DNA from: Cerasibacillus sp036516575
Lineage (GTDB): Bacteria; Bacillota; Bacilli; Bacillales; Amphibacillaceae
Length of the DNA stretch: 20,949 nucleotides
Direction: 5' to 3'
NCBI RefSeq assembly: GCF_036516575.1
Contig: NZ_DATBTY010000043.1
Location: 1-20,949, forward strand
Shown here: positions 1 to 7,389 of the stretch, piece by piece
Position numbering within the stretch: position 1 is the first letter of the stretch
How the letters are laid out: the number at the start of each line of letters is the position of its first letter
Program-made: the position numbers and the translations under genes
Notes under the pieces: model-generated
The model's input: only the letters and a program-made list of their open reading frames with translations
What the model was told of the DNA's origin: nothing
The model's database searches: none

Positions 1-1540
1 TCCGTTCAATTTCGTCAGCGACTTTTTCAATTTTTGCTTGACTGTCTTCTGATAAATCAGTGACATCCTTTACTCTAATTCGGATCGCTGATATCGGTTT
101 ATCACCGATAATCGCTTCAGCTGCTTCTAACGTTGTTAAAAGGGCAGGTGGCTCAGCGATAAAGTCTAAAGCATCATTTGTTAAACTATTAGAAGGTTTT
201 AAAGTAATCGGTGGATTTACGGGTTTCATGTTTTTATCGAGAACAAGTTCTGTACTTGCTGGACGATACGTTTCCATCGGTAGTTCATTTGTTGGATCTC
301 TCGAAATATTTAATTTGGTCGGATCATAGAAACCAATCCAGCGATGACGGACATAAGGCCAAGAATCTTGATCTAGATTAAACTCATATACTTTCATTTC
401 ACGGAAAGATTCTTTTGTATACCCAGCATCATCATATTCTATTTTTTTCAATTGATAGGCAAAAGGCCATCTCTCTGAGTAAGGACTTTGTTTATTCGTA
501 TATTGTAAAGCGCTCGGGCGTTCTAAATCAACATGTTGAAATCCGTCAGGCTTATCTAAGTATAACGTTCGACTTACAGACTTGCCTGAATCAATATCAA
601 ATCCAGCCATGCTACTGCCTATTTTTTTAAACATGTCTTTGCTTGTAAAGGAATACGTTTTTGTATTTCCACCAGGCAATTTATCTAAATAGGTTTCTCC
701 ACCTTTTTTCATAATAGAATCGAGTGTTTCTTCAGCTGTTTTTTGTTCAAAGGGAATATCTAATTTTTCAAATGTTACTGTTAGTTTATGATTGCTATAG
801 GCCCGATTACTAATAATAATAGGCATATCAATAAGGGGTATATCTGATTCAGGGATTTTTTCTATATGCACTTTATCGTCTTTATTAAAGTAGCGACCAT
901 TTCCTATATCGATTATCGCTTTATCCAAGCCAACAAGCTTAGCTTCTTGTTCTGGATCAATAGCTGCAAGTAATAATGTTTGCGGATTGGTAATAACATC
1001 ATTAGCAATACCGTGAATAATAGGATAATCTTCAGGTTTATCTAAAAAGTTCTCATGTAAAACATCCCAGTCACCAAAAGCGATATAACTTGTTTGTGTT
1101 TGAATATCGCTTTGAATACCGTCATCCACTCTGTAATGTTCATTTAAACGATAAATGCCATTACCATCATATTCGTAAGGAGCAATTTTAAAATAATAAT
1201 GTAAATCAACAATGGTAGCGATAGGTGCAGCAACATCCACGTTCGGTATGTTTTTGATTGTTTCATATTGTTCCATCGTAATGCCGCCACTAATTCCACT
1301 TAAATAATTCGGGTCAAGGAGTCCCGTTTCTTCCGTGATACTTTGCGTTCCTTTAGGGCGAACAACGATATCATAAGATGATTTCCAACGCTTTTGTAGT
1401 TCATCAACGATGGTTCCTCTATTCATCTCTGATAAGCCGACTAAATAAGTAAGCCCAACACTAATGATGAGCACACCAACTAGAATTAAGAAAAAACGTT
1501 CCTTTCTCCGCCACCAATTTTGCCAAATAAAGCGAATCAT
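1..1540 (-). CDS. ABC transporter permease, FtsX/MacB type (partial, 5' part)
   Basis: The minus strand is open from ATG at 1540 to the window edge, 513 codons without a stop. The product starts MIRFIWQNWWRRKERF, a basic, Trp-rich cytoplasmic tip, followed by one membrane segment at about residues 17-36. A long hydrophilic region then follows (motifs IVVRPKG near 59 and GISGGITMEQYE near 83) and continues to the edge, ending in an ISAIRIRVKDV stretch. This order (TM1, then a large extracytoplasmic domain) matches MacB-type permeases; the three C-terminal TM helices would lie outside the window. A GGTG sits 7 nt before the ATG, and the start overlaps the TGA of a tiny upstream reading frame (ATGA). 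No ATPase gene is visible in the window. The family assignment is from topology and sequence feel; the substrate is unknown. Confidence 0.8.
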   Translation of the reverse strand, partial: MIRFIWQNWWRRKERFFLILVGVLIISVGLTYLVGLSEMNRGTIVDELQKRWKSSYDIVVRPKGTQSITEETGLLDPNYLSGISGGITMEQYETIKNIPNVDVAAPIATIVDLHYYFKIAPYEYDGNGIYRLNEHYRVDDGIQSDIQTQTSYIAFGDWDVLHENFLDKPEDYPIIHGIANDVITNPQTLLLAAIDPEQEAKLVGLDKAIIDIGNGRYFNKDDKVHIEKIPESDIPLIDMPIIISNRAYSNHKLTVTFEKLDIPFEQKTAEETLDSIMKKGGETYLDKLPGGNTKTYSFTSKDMFKKIGSSMAGFDIDSGKSVSRTLYLDKPDGFQHVDLERPSALQYTNKQSPYSERWPFAYQLKKIEYDDAGYTKESFREMKVYEFNLDQDSWPYVRHRWIGFYDPTKLNISRDPTNELPMETYRPASTELVLDKNMKPVNPPITLKPSNSLTNDALDFIAEPPALLTTLEAAEAIIGDKPISAIRIRVKDVTDLSEDSQAKIEKVADEIER

Positions 1541-1668
1541 ATGTAGTCACCAAATCTCATAGCTTTCATAACCTCCACGTTCCAATAAGTAGAAAAAGGA
1601 TTAGGAACTACGTTTATAAAAAAATGATACTCTATGATGTCTGGATTAGGTAGTTCCCAACCAAAGAC

Positions 1669-1998
1669 TTATTCATTGATTGTATTTGTCATAGGACAGA
1701 TTCCGGTACAAGTGACATATCCTTCATAGGTAGCGCGCCACTTACTGTTGACTTTTTTTAAATTGACAAGATAAAGAGTCCCAGAATAACCATTGCTATT
1801 ATATCTAATTGAATCTGGAGCATTATTTCTGTTTGAATATGTTCTATTTACAGATACAAAGCGTGTATAGGATTGTAATGTCTCTTCATTTTTATCCACT
1901 ATTTGTACAGTCTGAGAGGTTGGTGCTGCTGCTACAGGGGTTAAAAACATTGATGCAATAAAGGCTGTTAAACCGATAACAGTGAAAAGTTTTTTCAT
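1669..1998 (-). CDS. Small secreted protein of unknown function
   Basis: 109 residues. A signal peptide is clear: MKK, hydrophobic core ~4-22, then PVAAAP with an AxA-type cleavage near residue 24. The mature part is ~85 residues with a Tyr/Asn-rich middle (YNSNGYSGTLYL at ~66-77), a repeated Trp/Tyr pattern (WRATYEGYV) and two cysteines near the end (CTGIC), which could form a disulfide. The GY-x-GTL ... Y-x-G-x-V pattern resembles small exported proteins seen in Bacillus, but I cannot name a family. The start has a strong SD (AAGGGAGGGAGAAAC before ATG) and a good sigma-A-like promoter at 2030-2058. It lies upstream of the ABC permease on the same strand, with 128 nt between, so a functional link is possible but unproven. 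Confidence 0.75.
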   Translation of the reverse strand: MKKLFTVIGLTAFIASMFLTPVAAAPTSQTVQIVDKNEETLQSYTRFVSVNRTYSNRNNAPDSIRYNSNGYSGTLYLVNLKKVNSKWRATYEGYVTCTGICPMTNTINE

Positions 1999-2016
1999 GT
2001 TTCTCCCTCCCTTCTA

Positions 2017-2070
2017 ATATTCTGACTCCATTATAGTCAACTCGTTTTGTTATTTCAATATATTCTGACT
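2017..2070 (-). repeat. Pair of 11-bp direct repeats flanking a promoter
   Basis: AGTCAGAATAT (minus-strand sense) occurs at 2060-2070 and again at 2017-2027, 43 bp apart (about four helical turns). One copy is directly upstream of the -35 box, the other is just downstream of the -10 box at the expected transcription start. The placement suits an operator pair for a regulator, but no known box is recognised. Confidence 0.55.
2030..2058 (-). promoter_or_regulatory. Sigma-A-like promoter of the small secreted protein gene
   Basis: On the minus strand, -35 TTGAAA (2058-2053), a 17-nt spacer, then a perfect -10 TATAAT (2035-2030). Transcription would start near 2023, about 25 nt before the ATG at 1998. 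Confidence 0.7.
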
Positions 2071-2148
2071 AAAAATAAAAAGATTCTTCCGACAATATTT
2101 TTATGTGAAAGTAGAAAAATGTCTTAGGCTGATGCAAAAAGAAGAAAA

Positions 2149-2182
2149 GCTCATAAAATGGAGAAAAGTCCATTTTATGAGC
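2149..2182 (-). terminator. Intrinsic terminator of the peptidase-cutC unit
   Basis: A perfect 14-bp inverted repeat (GCTCATAAAATGGA, 2149-2162, paired with 2169-2182) with a 6-nt loop. On the minus strand it is followed by TTTTCTTCTTTTT, so it acts for cutC, whose stop is 17 nt away. Confidence 0.85.
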
Positions 2183-2198
2183 AAAAATAGTTCTTGTT

Positions 2199-2888
2199 TT
2201 AAAAAAGGTAAGAAGTTACTTGTTTCATTTTAACAGCATCAAGGTCCTTGGAAAAATCTTGATTAAGACGTACGCCTGAACCTATATGATATTCGGTGGC
2301 TTGAAGTTCGTTATGAAGTTCTTCTAGATTACCTGGTTTAACGCCACTACCGACCAAAATTTTCGGACCGTTTAATTGTTTTGAAAGCTGAATCAGTTGA
2401 CGAAGGTTGTCTATCCCGTCGATTGCGTTTGGTTTACCGCCTGATGTGAGAATGCGTTTAACATGATGTTTGTATTTATTTAATATGTGATAGGCTTCAA
2501 CCTGTGAACGAGCATCATCAAATGCACGGTGAAAAGTTATATCAAAGTCTGGAACACATTCGATGACTTTGTTTAATAACGTTTCATCGATATGACCGAC
2601 ATCCGTAAGTGCTCCAAATACGATACGATTTCCGCCTAAAGATTTAATCGCTAAAAGATCTTCTTTAATTGTTTTCCAATCTGTTTCATTATAAACAAAA
2701 CCATCGCTATGAGGCCGGACCATAATTTGAACAGGAATGCTTGCTGTGGCTAAGACATTTTTTATCGTTCCATAGCTTGGTGTGAGTCCACCTTCTTGCA
2801 TTGCACTGACAAGTTCAACACGTGTAGCACCTAATCTTTCGACTTGTAATGTATCCGTTTCATTTAATGTAATAATCTCTAATTCCAT
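2199..2888 (-). CDS. cutC: CutC family protein
   Basis: 229 residues, close to the usual CutC length. CutC is a cytoplasmic TIM-barrel protein historically linked to copper homeostasis; the biochemical role in Firmicutes is not settled. Family motifs visible in order: GATRVELVSAMQEGGLTPSYG near the N-terminus (residues ~20-40), IMVRPHSDGFVY (~55-66), ITFHRAFDD (~117-125), RILTSGG (~144-150) and VGSGV (~179-183). The start ATG follows directly on the TAG of the upstream peptidase gene, with the SD AAAGGAG inside the end of that gene, so the two are translationally coupled. A strong terminator follows. No metal-responsive operator is apparent. Confidence 0.93.
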   Translation of the reverse strand: MELEIITLNETDTLQVERLGATRVELVSAMQEGGLTPSYGTIKNVLATASIPVQIMVRPHSDGFVYNETDWKTIKEDLLAIKSLGGNRIVFGALTDVGHIDETLLNKVIECVPDFDITFHRAFDDARSQVEAYHILNKYKHHVKRILTSGGKPNAIDGIDNLRQLIQLSKQLNGPKILVGSGVKPGNLEELHNELQATEYHIGSGVRLNQDFSKDLDAVKMKQVTSYLF

Positions 2889-3896
2889 CTATTGTACTCC
2901 TTTGTCATTTTGTAATGGTGCTTTTTCTATCACTCTCCCTTTTCTCCCTTCTGTCGTCTCGGCATGAATAAGAGAGTGAATGATAGCTGACTCTGTCGAT
3001 TCTATAACCGCTTGAAAAATGACTTCCATAACTGGATGATCATCCCTTATAAATGTATATGAATCAAAAGGAGTTTCTTTCGAATGATGAATGTGTTGCG
3101 CATTGGAAAAAGCAATGGCGATATCCCCACTTCCATTGGCAATGATACTTCCTGTTCGTGCTAATCCAGCCGTAGCGCGTTTAGCTAATCGTTTGAGTTG
3201 TCGGTCATATAATGGGGCATCTGTCCCAATAATGATCATGATGGAGCCATCTGGTAAATCATTTTGTCCGTGGGGAAAATTTTCAAATAGAGCTTGTTCC
3301 TTTTTGCCAAAATTACTTAAGACAAGAACCCCGACGGTATAATTTTTATCTTCAAATGGGACGAGCCGTGAAGCTGAACCAATCCCACCTTTGTAACCGA
3401 AGCAAACCATTCCTTTACCAGCACCGATGGCTCCTTGCTCAATTGGTCCAGTTGTTGCCTGGGTGATTGCTTGGATTGCATGATGCGGTTCAATGGCTTG
3501 TAAGCGCATAGAGTTCAAATAGCTATCATTACATTCACCGACGACAATATTAATTGAACTCGTCGAATCACCAATATCTGGGTTTTCGTCTAACATATAA
3601 GTGAGCGTACCTTGTAATACAGGTCCAACACTAAATGTATTTGTTAACATAATCGGTGATTCGATTAAGCCAAGTTCTTTGACTTGAATGAGGCCCGCTG
3701 TTTTACCAAAGCCATTAATAACATGTGAAGCGGCTGGTGTCTTATATGTAAATAAATTGTTTTCATGAGGAAGAATAGCTGTCACACCCGTACAAATCGT
3801 ATCTTGTTCATTAAGCTTTTTATACAGTGTGACATGCCCAACTCTCACACCCGGAACATCTGTTATATCATTATTTTTTCCAGAAGACAAAGTCAC
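2889..3896 (-). CDS. P1 family (DmpA-type, MEROPS S58) self-processing peptidase
   Basis: 335 residues from the GTG at 3896. I prefer this start to the ATG at 3938: AAAGGAG lies 8 nt before the GTG, the ATG has no SD, and a TATAAT -10 box falls inside the longer version. The product opens MTLSSGKNNDITDVPGVRVG, the family's typical N-terminus. DmpA-like enzymes are Ntn-type hydrolases that cleave themselves at a Gly-Ser bond, freeing a Ser nucleophile at the start of the beta chain. Here the matching site is DGSIMIIIGTDAPL, Gly217-Ser218 in this numbering. A glycine-rich IEQGAIGAGKGMVCF stretch (~152-166) is also typical. Family members are aminopeptidases acting on D- or beta-amino acid amides or esters; the real substrate is unknown. 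It is coupled to cutC. Confidence 0.9.
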   Translation of the reverse strand: MTLSSGKNNDITDVPGVRVGHVTLYKKLNEQDTICTGVTAILPHENNLFTYKTPAASHVINGFGKTAGLIQVKELGLIESPIMLTNTFSVGPVLQGTLTYMLDENPDIGDSTSSINIVVGECNDSYLNSMRLQAIEPHHAIQAITQATTGPIEQGAIGAGKGMVCFGYKGGIGSASRLVPFEDKNYTVGVLVLSNFGKKEQALFENFPHGQNDLPDGSIMIIIGTDAPLYDRQLKRLAKRATAGLARTGSIIANGSGDIAIAFSNAQHIHHSKETPFDSYTFIRDDHPVMEVIFQAVIESTESAIIHSLIHAETTEGRKGRVIEKAPLQNDKGVQ

Positions 3897-3923
3897 GCCA
3901 CATTCTCCTTTATGAAAAGTTTT

Positions 3924-3929
3924 ATTATA
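3924..3929 (-). promoter_or_regulatory. Probable -10 box for the P1 peptidase gene
   Basis: The minus strand carries TATAAT at 3929-3924, about 27 nt before the GTG start. The expected -35 position (3947-3952) falls inside the first 52-bp repeat copy and reads only weakly like a -35 (GCGTTA), so an activator or a non-canonical upstream element may be involved. Confidence 0.5.
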
Positions 3930-3936
3930 ATGCCCC

Positions 3937-4217
3937 ATTGAGGTTTAACGCGTGCTCTCGCGTGAGAAAATCGCCCTGAGACATCGTATTGAAGCTTTAA
4001 CGCGTTCTCTCGTGAGAAAAAATCGCCCTGAGACATCGTATTGAAGCTTCAACGCGTGCTCTCGTGGAAAAAAATTCCCCTGAGATAATGCATTGAATCC
4101 TCCAACACACTCTCTCGCATGATCAAACAGCATCGAGACATTGCATTAAATCATCAACACGGCTCTTCGTACGAGCAAACCATCTTGAGACATCATATTA
4201 AATGAGCAATACATTCC
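3937..4217. repeat. Tandem ~52-bp repeat, five copies plus a partial sixth
   Basis: Copies begin at 3937, 3988, 4040, 4092, 4145 and 4197 (periods 51-53). The core reads ATTGAAGCTT.AACGCG, CTCTCGTGAGAAAA, then CGCCCTGAGACATCGT. The first three copies are close; copies four to six have diverged. Each unit carries a small TCTC...GAGA inverted repeat. The array sits between the divergent P1 peptidase and NUDIX genes and reaches into the peptidase promoter. A 62-codon minus-strand frame through it follows the repeat period and is not considered a gene. Confidence 0.85.
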
Positions 4218-4304
4218 GTTTTAAACATTGAATTTTTAATTCTAAGAGCATCGTACCATGATATGAAAAACGGCGCTAGTCTCATATTTTACTCTTGCAT
4301 AAGT

Positions 4305-4333
4305 TTGCAATATTCAAAAGTTAACCTTATGAT
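4305..4333 (+). promoter_or_regulatory. Sigma-A-like promoter of the NUDIX gene
   Basis: -35 TTGCAA (4305-4310), a 17-nt spacer, -10 TATGAT (4328-4333). The start site would be near 4340, about 40 nt before the ATG at 4380. Confidence 0.6.
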
Positions 4334-4379
4334 TAAAAAAATTAATAAATTAAAACATTATATATTTAGGGAGGATATC

Positions 4380-4928
4380 ATGAAGAAGTGGAAAACATTA
4401 CAATCTAACTATCTATATCAAACACCTTTTGGAAACTTACGTAAAGATATGTGTGAGCTTCCTGATGGACAGGTTATCGAAAATTATTATGTGAATGAGT
4501 ATTCGGACTGGGTAAACGCCATTGTCCTTACTGAAGAAAACAACATTGTTTTAGTTAAACAGTATCGCTATGCAGCGAATGATTTCTTTATAGAAATTCC
4601 GGCAGGGAAACGAGAGAAGGGAGAAACATATAAGGAAGCCATTTTAAGAGAAATTCGTGAAGAAACTGGTTTTGTTTCAGATGAGGAGCCTATTTTGTTA
4701 AGTGAGTGCTTTGTCAATCCCGCTACACAAACAAATAAAGTAAGAACATATCTTATTCGAAACGCCTATCAGGCCTTCGAACAAGAATTGGATCCGATAG
4801 AGTTCATAGATATTAAAATCATGGATATCGATACCCTAGGAGAGTTAATTGATCGGGGAGAAGTAACTCAATTTTTTACAGTGAGCGCTTATTATATGCT
4901 AGAGAACTTTAGGAGGAAACACAAATGA
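4380..4928 (+). CDS. NUDIX hydrolase, ADP-ribose pyrophosphatase-like
   Basis: 182 residues from the ATG at 4380, which has the SD AGGGAGG 5 nt upstream; an in-frame extension to 4263 crosses the promoter and is rejected. The complete Nudix box is present at ~76-98: G76, E82, R90-E91, E94-E95, G97 (GKREKGETYKEAILREIREE onward), which coordinates Mg2+ for hydrolysis of a nucleoside diphosphate linked to another group. The preceding QYRYAANDFFIEIPAG is the typical lead-in of the ADP-ribose pyrophosphatase branch. It would act in the cytoplasm, cleaving ADP-ribose or a related sugar nucleotide to AMP plus a sugar phosphate. It is followed by a degraded gene remnant. The substrate is inferred from family resemblance only. 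Confidence 0.88.
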   Translation: MKKWKTLQSNYLYQTPFGNLRKDMCELPDGQVIENYYVNEYSDWVNAIVLTEENNIVLVKQYRYAANDFFIEIPAGKREKGETYKEAILREIREETGFVSDEEPILLSECFVNPATQTNKVRTYLIRNAYQAFEQELDPIEFIDIKIMDIDTLGELIDRGEVTQFFTVSAYYMLENFRRKHK

Positions 4929-4950
4929 AAAAACAGACGGGAAAGATATA

Positions 4951-5130
4951 AAGGGAACTCGTATGATGCATCTTATGATAGCAGATAAAATTTCGGATTC
5001 ATTAGCAATAGAAGACAAACAAGCTTTCTTATGAGAAGGACTTGATCCGAATGCTAAGTTTATTAAAGAGACATCCCATTTCTTTGTATGTGACAATATC
5101 GAATATACAAAGACGATTAAAAAATTATTT
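4951..5130 (+). pseudogene. Remnant of a hydrolase resembling zinc-dependent phospholipase C-like proteins
   Basis: One frame (ATGs at 4963 and 4966) reads MMHLMIADKISDSLAIEDKQ, then AFL, an in-frame TGA at 5032-5034, then EGLDPNAKFIKETSHFFVCD and a short tail. It looks like the N-terminal part of Bacillus proteins I recall as MHLxIAxxI...FLLGGIAPDA...SHFF (PF00882-like, ~200 or more residues), with a GGA codon turned into TGA and the rest deleted. The preceding codons read AAG GGA ACT CGT, where relatives may begin Met-Gly-Ser-Arg, so the start may also be lost. The remnant ends just before the SD of the next gene. The family call is from memory and modest; that it is broken is clear from the stop and the length. 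Confidence 0.55.
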
Positions 5131-5142
5131 AAGGAGCCGCTT

Positions 5143-5978
5143 ATGATATATAAAGAAACATACATCCCGTTTCATCAACATCATATTTATATGAAAACAA
5201 TTGGCAGGGGTGAGCCGATTTTATTCTTACATGGAGGTCCAGGAGATGAGCATCGTTATTTTCTACCTCATGTTGAACCATTAGCGGCACATTTTAAGCT
5301 TGTGTTTTATGACCAAGCAGGCTGCGGCCGGTCGATGTCACCACAAAATCATCGCCATTCTATTGCGGAAGAGGTTGAACTTGTACGTCATATTCAAACC
5401 TATTTAGAAGTAGATAAAATAAACATCTTAGGACAATCTTGGGGTTCCATTCTCGCGTTATTATATGCGACCACATACCCGACAGCAGTTCATAAACTTT
5501 GTCTTGCGTCTGCACTCGGATTAACGGGGAAGAGTATCGTCGATTTTTCCGAAGAGTTAATGAAGCGATTGGTTTATAAGAACGCGAGAAATTGCAAGAT
5601 CTTGAAAAGAGACAACCGCTTCCTTTTCAAGACATTCAATCATTGCTTGATCCATATTATGTCGCTTATACAGAGAATTTAAGCAAAAAAACAAATACAG
5701 TCATTCAACCGCGGGTTAATCAAGAAATTATGGATGAGGTCATTCAGACATATGATATTAGAAACAAGGTGCCTGTTCTTAAAGAGATTCCGACCATGAT
5801 TTTGCAAGGAACAAAGGATATGATTTCACCAGATGATATACGACGGACCATATTAAAGGAAATCGTCCGTGCTCAATTTATCGAATTTCATGAATCAGGT
5901 CATTGGATGTTTATGGAAGAAGCGGATAAGTTTAATCATGTCGTGAATAATTTTTTTGAAAAAATAATTAGAAGTTAA
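5143..5978 (+). pseudogene. Alpha/beta hydrolase, proline iminopeptidase-like, frameshifted
   Basis: The first part starts at ATG 5143 (SD AAGGAG, 6-nt spacer). It shows the oxyanion-hole motif HGGPG (residues 30-34), FYDQAGCGRS (55-64) and the nucleophile elbow GQSWGS with Ser99, as in S33 prolyl aminopeptidases. From about codon 146 the reading moves by one base: frame 1 runs into unrelated residues and stops at 5682, while another frame continues with LQDLEKRQPLPFQD, the acid motif LQGTKDMISPDD and the histidine in ESGHWMF, ending at 5978. The junction is at TATAAGAAC (5575-5583); adding one A (TAT AAA GAA CGC) restores one frame of about 278 codons, near the family length. This is a 1-nt deletion in an A run, either a real pseudogene or a sequencing error. 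All catalytic residues survive in the two pieces. Confidence 0.85.
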
Positions 5979-5989
5979 ATCTCATAGTA

Positions 5990-6031
5990 AAGCCGCAATA
6001 TGACCAAAAGCACTTGGTTTTATTGCGGCTT
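5990..6031. terminator. Hairpin between convergent genes
   Basis: AAGCCGCAATA (5990-6000) pairs over 11 bp with TATTGCGGCTT (6021-6031), and inside lies a second stem ACCAA/TTGGT. The downstream U-tracts are poor on both strands. It lies between the hydrolase and the convergent lipoprotein gene and probably serves both. Confidence 0.6.
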
Positions 6032-6039
6032 CTTCAATC

Positions 6040-6543
6040 TTATCTTCTATACTCCTTTTCCACACCGGTTGTAAATTCGATTGACAGTTCAAAAATTGCT
6101 CCATCAGGAATATTGAAGGCATCACTAATTTTATTTAGTACTTCTTCATCAGGTGTATTTTCGTCAAAATCGAAGTCACTAAAAATTGGATCCAACTTTT
6201 TTAACGCCTCATCTCCCCTGAGTTGTATGTCCTGTAGACGGTCGATATAAGTTGCTTCAACTTTATTCGGTTCATTGTCATATTCAACTTCGATAACATC
6301 TTTTTTATCGTCATGGTCTACTTCTAAATCAAATTCTTGAAAGACATACGGTGTGACATTCGTTTGATCATTTGTTGCTTCTTCCATTGCGTCATCATCT
6401 TCTGGTTGTTTTGTTAGCTTCCCTTGTTCATCTTCTGGTAATGATGAATTAGCTGGTGGATTCGTTACTTTATCACCTGCAATACACCCTACTTGAAAAA
6501 ACAACAGACTGATTAATAGACTTGAGATGATTTTTTTACCCAT
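6040..6543 (-). CDS. YusW-like lipoprotein
   Basis: 167 residues from ATG 6543, chosen because GAAGGAG lies just upstream; a 10-codon extension would include the SD. A lipoprotein signal is visible: MGKK, hydrophobic segment ~5-16, then QVGC with the lipidated Cys at residue 20 (Gln at -3 is unusual). A ~55-residue acidic, disordered linker (PEDEQ, PEDDDAMEE) follows. The C-terminal ~100 residues (YVFQEFDLEVDHDDKKD, EVEYDN, DEALKKLDPIF, then TPDEEVLNKISDAFN) resemble the YusW-like domain of Bacillus, whose function is unknown. The protein would be tethered to the outer face of the membrane. It is a single gene, divergent from the CcdA operon. Confidence 0.68.
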   Translation of the reverse strand: MGKKIISSLLISLLFFQVGCIAGDKVTNPPANSSLPEDEQGKLTKQPEDDDAMEEATNDQTNVTPYVFQEFDLEVDHDDKKDVIEVEYDNEPNKVEATYIDRLQDIQLRGDEALKKLDPIFSDFDFDENTPDEEVLNKISDAFNIPDGAIFELSIEFTTGVEKEYRR

Positions 6544-6741
6544 CCGATTCACTCCTTCTATATTATTTAACATACCCAGTTGGAGAAGATTTATTAATAA
6601 TCATGTACAATGAATTTATACATAAGCTAATTGTATATCTCTGCCGGATACAAGTGTTTTTTAGAAAAAATATAGATTTTCATCAAACTTTCACATTGAG
6701 TCGATATGATGAACATGATTTGAGTAACTGGAGGAAAGAAC

Positions 6742-7389
6742 ATGACAGCAGCAGTATGGAAATTAGCGTCTATCGGCATTATTGTCGTAGGCTTAATAGC
6801 GGGGGTTATTTTTTATTATGCGATGAGCCCAGCTAAAAAAGATGTAAAAAAGAAACATTTAGAAGAAACAGCTTCGATATTAATTAACTTTGTTATTTTT
6901 ATCTGGATCGGTAAAATTATTGCCAATATAAACATATTTATCGAAGATCCTTTAGCTATTTTGGCATATCCGAGTGATTCCAAAGCTTTTTACATAGCTG
7001 TTTTATTGACGACTATACAAATCATCTACAAAACAAAGAAAAAGCAATTCAATAGTACGGCATGGTTTGTTTCATTTGTTCCGATCTTTTTATTTAGTTC
7101 ATTTGTGTATGAATTTATTCAAAAAGTGGTGCTGAACAATAGTCTTGGATTTCAAAGTATTGGTTTACATGCGGTACTTCTTATTTTTTATCTTATGTTA
7201 CAAGGAAAATGGCGAAGTGAAAAAATTTCCTTCATCACGATTATATTATGGAGTGTCGGTCAGCTGCTGTTAGCGTTTATTATGCCATATGCTTCTCTTT
7301 TCGGTTACTTAATGGCACCATGGTTTCTAATAATGGTGAGTGTGTTATTCATTGCTTTGTTAATTTATGAGAAAAGGAAGGTGTCTTAA
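6742..7389 (+). CDS. Polytopic membrane protein of unknown function, first gene of the CcdA operon
   Basis: 215 residues, SD GGAGG 7 nt before the ATG. At least six hydrophobic segments are visible: ~7-28, 44-62, 80-96, 107-125, 140-153 and two close ones between 160 and 210. Short basic loops (KKDVKKKH, KTKKKQF, GKWRSEK) suggest the cytoplasmic sides. It has no cysteine at all, so it is unlikely to carry electrons itself. Its stop codon abuts the ATG of ccdA (TAAATG), so the two are co-translated, which suggests a role in the same thiol-redox process, for instance as a partner or folding factor of CcdA. I do not recognise a family. The first four residues (MTAA) are the same as in the CcdA that follows. 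Confidence 0.8.
   Translation: MTAAVWKLASIGIIVVGLIAGVIFYYAMSPAKKDVKKKHLEETASILINFVIFIWIGKIIANINIFIEDPLAILAYPSDSKAFYIAVLLTTIQIIYKTKKKQFNSTAWFVSFVPIFLFSSFVYEFIQKVVLNNSLGFQSIGLHAVLLIFYLMLQGKWRSEKISFITIILWSVGQLLLAFIMPYASLFGYLMAPWFLIMVSVLFIALLIYEKRKVS

Noticed and set aside
415..630. 71-codon plus-strand ORF
   Set aside because: Lies antisense to the long permease frame, which has clear coding character.
3897..3938. Longer P1 peptidase starting at ATG 3938
   Set aside because: No SD, and the TATAAT -10 box lies within the extension; GTG 3896 has AAAGGAG at correct spacing.
3945..4133. 62-codon minus-strand ORF with internal repeats
   Set aside because: It is the translation of the 52-bp tandem repeats, with no SD; unit-length changes break the frame beyond it.
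3937..4217. CRISPR-like array
   Set aside because: Units are contiguous and degenerate with no unique spacers, and there are no cas genes.
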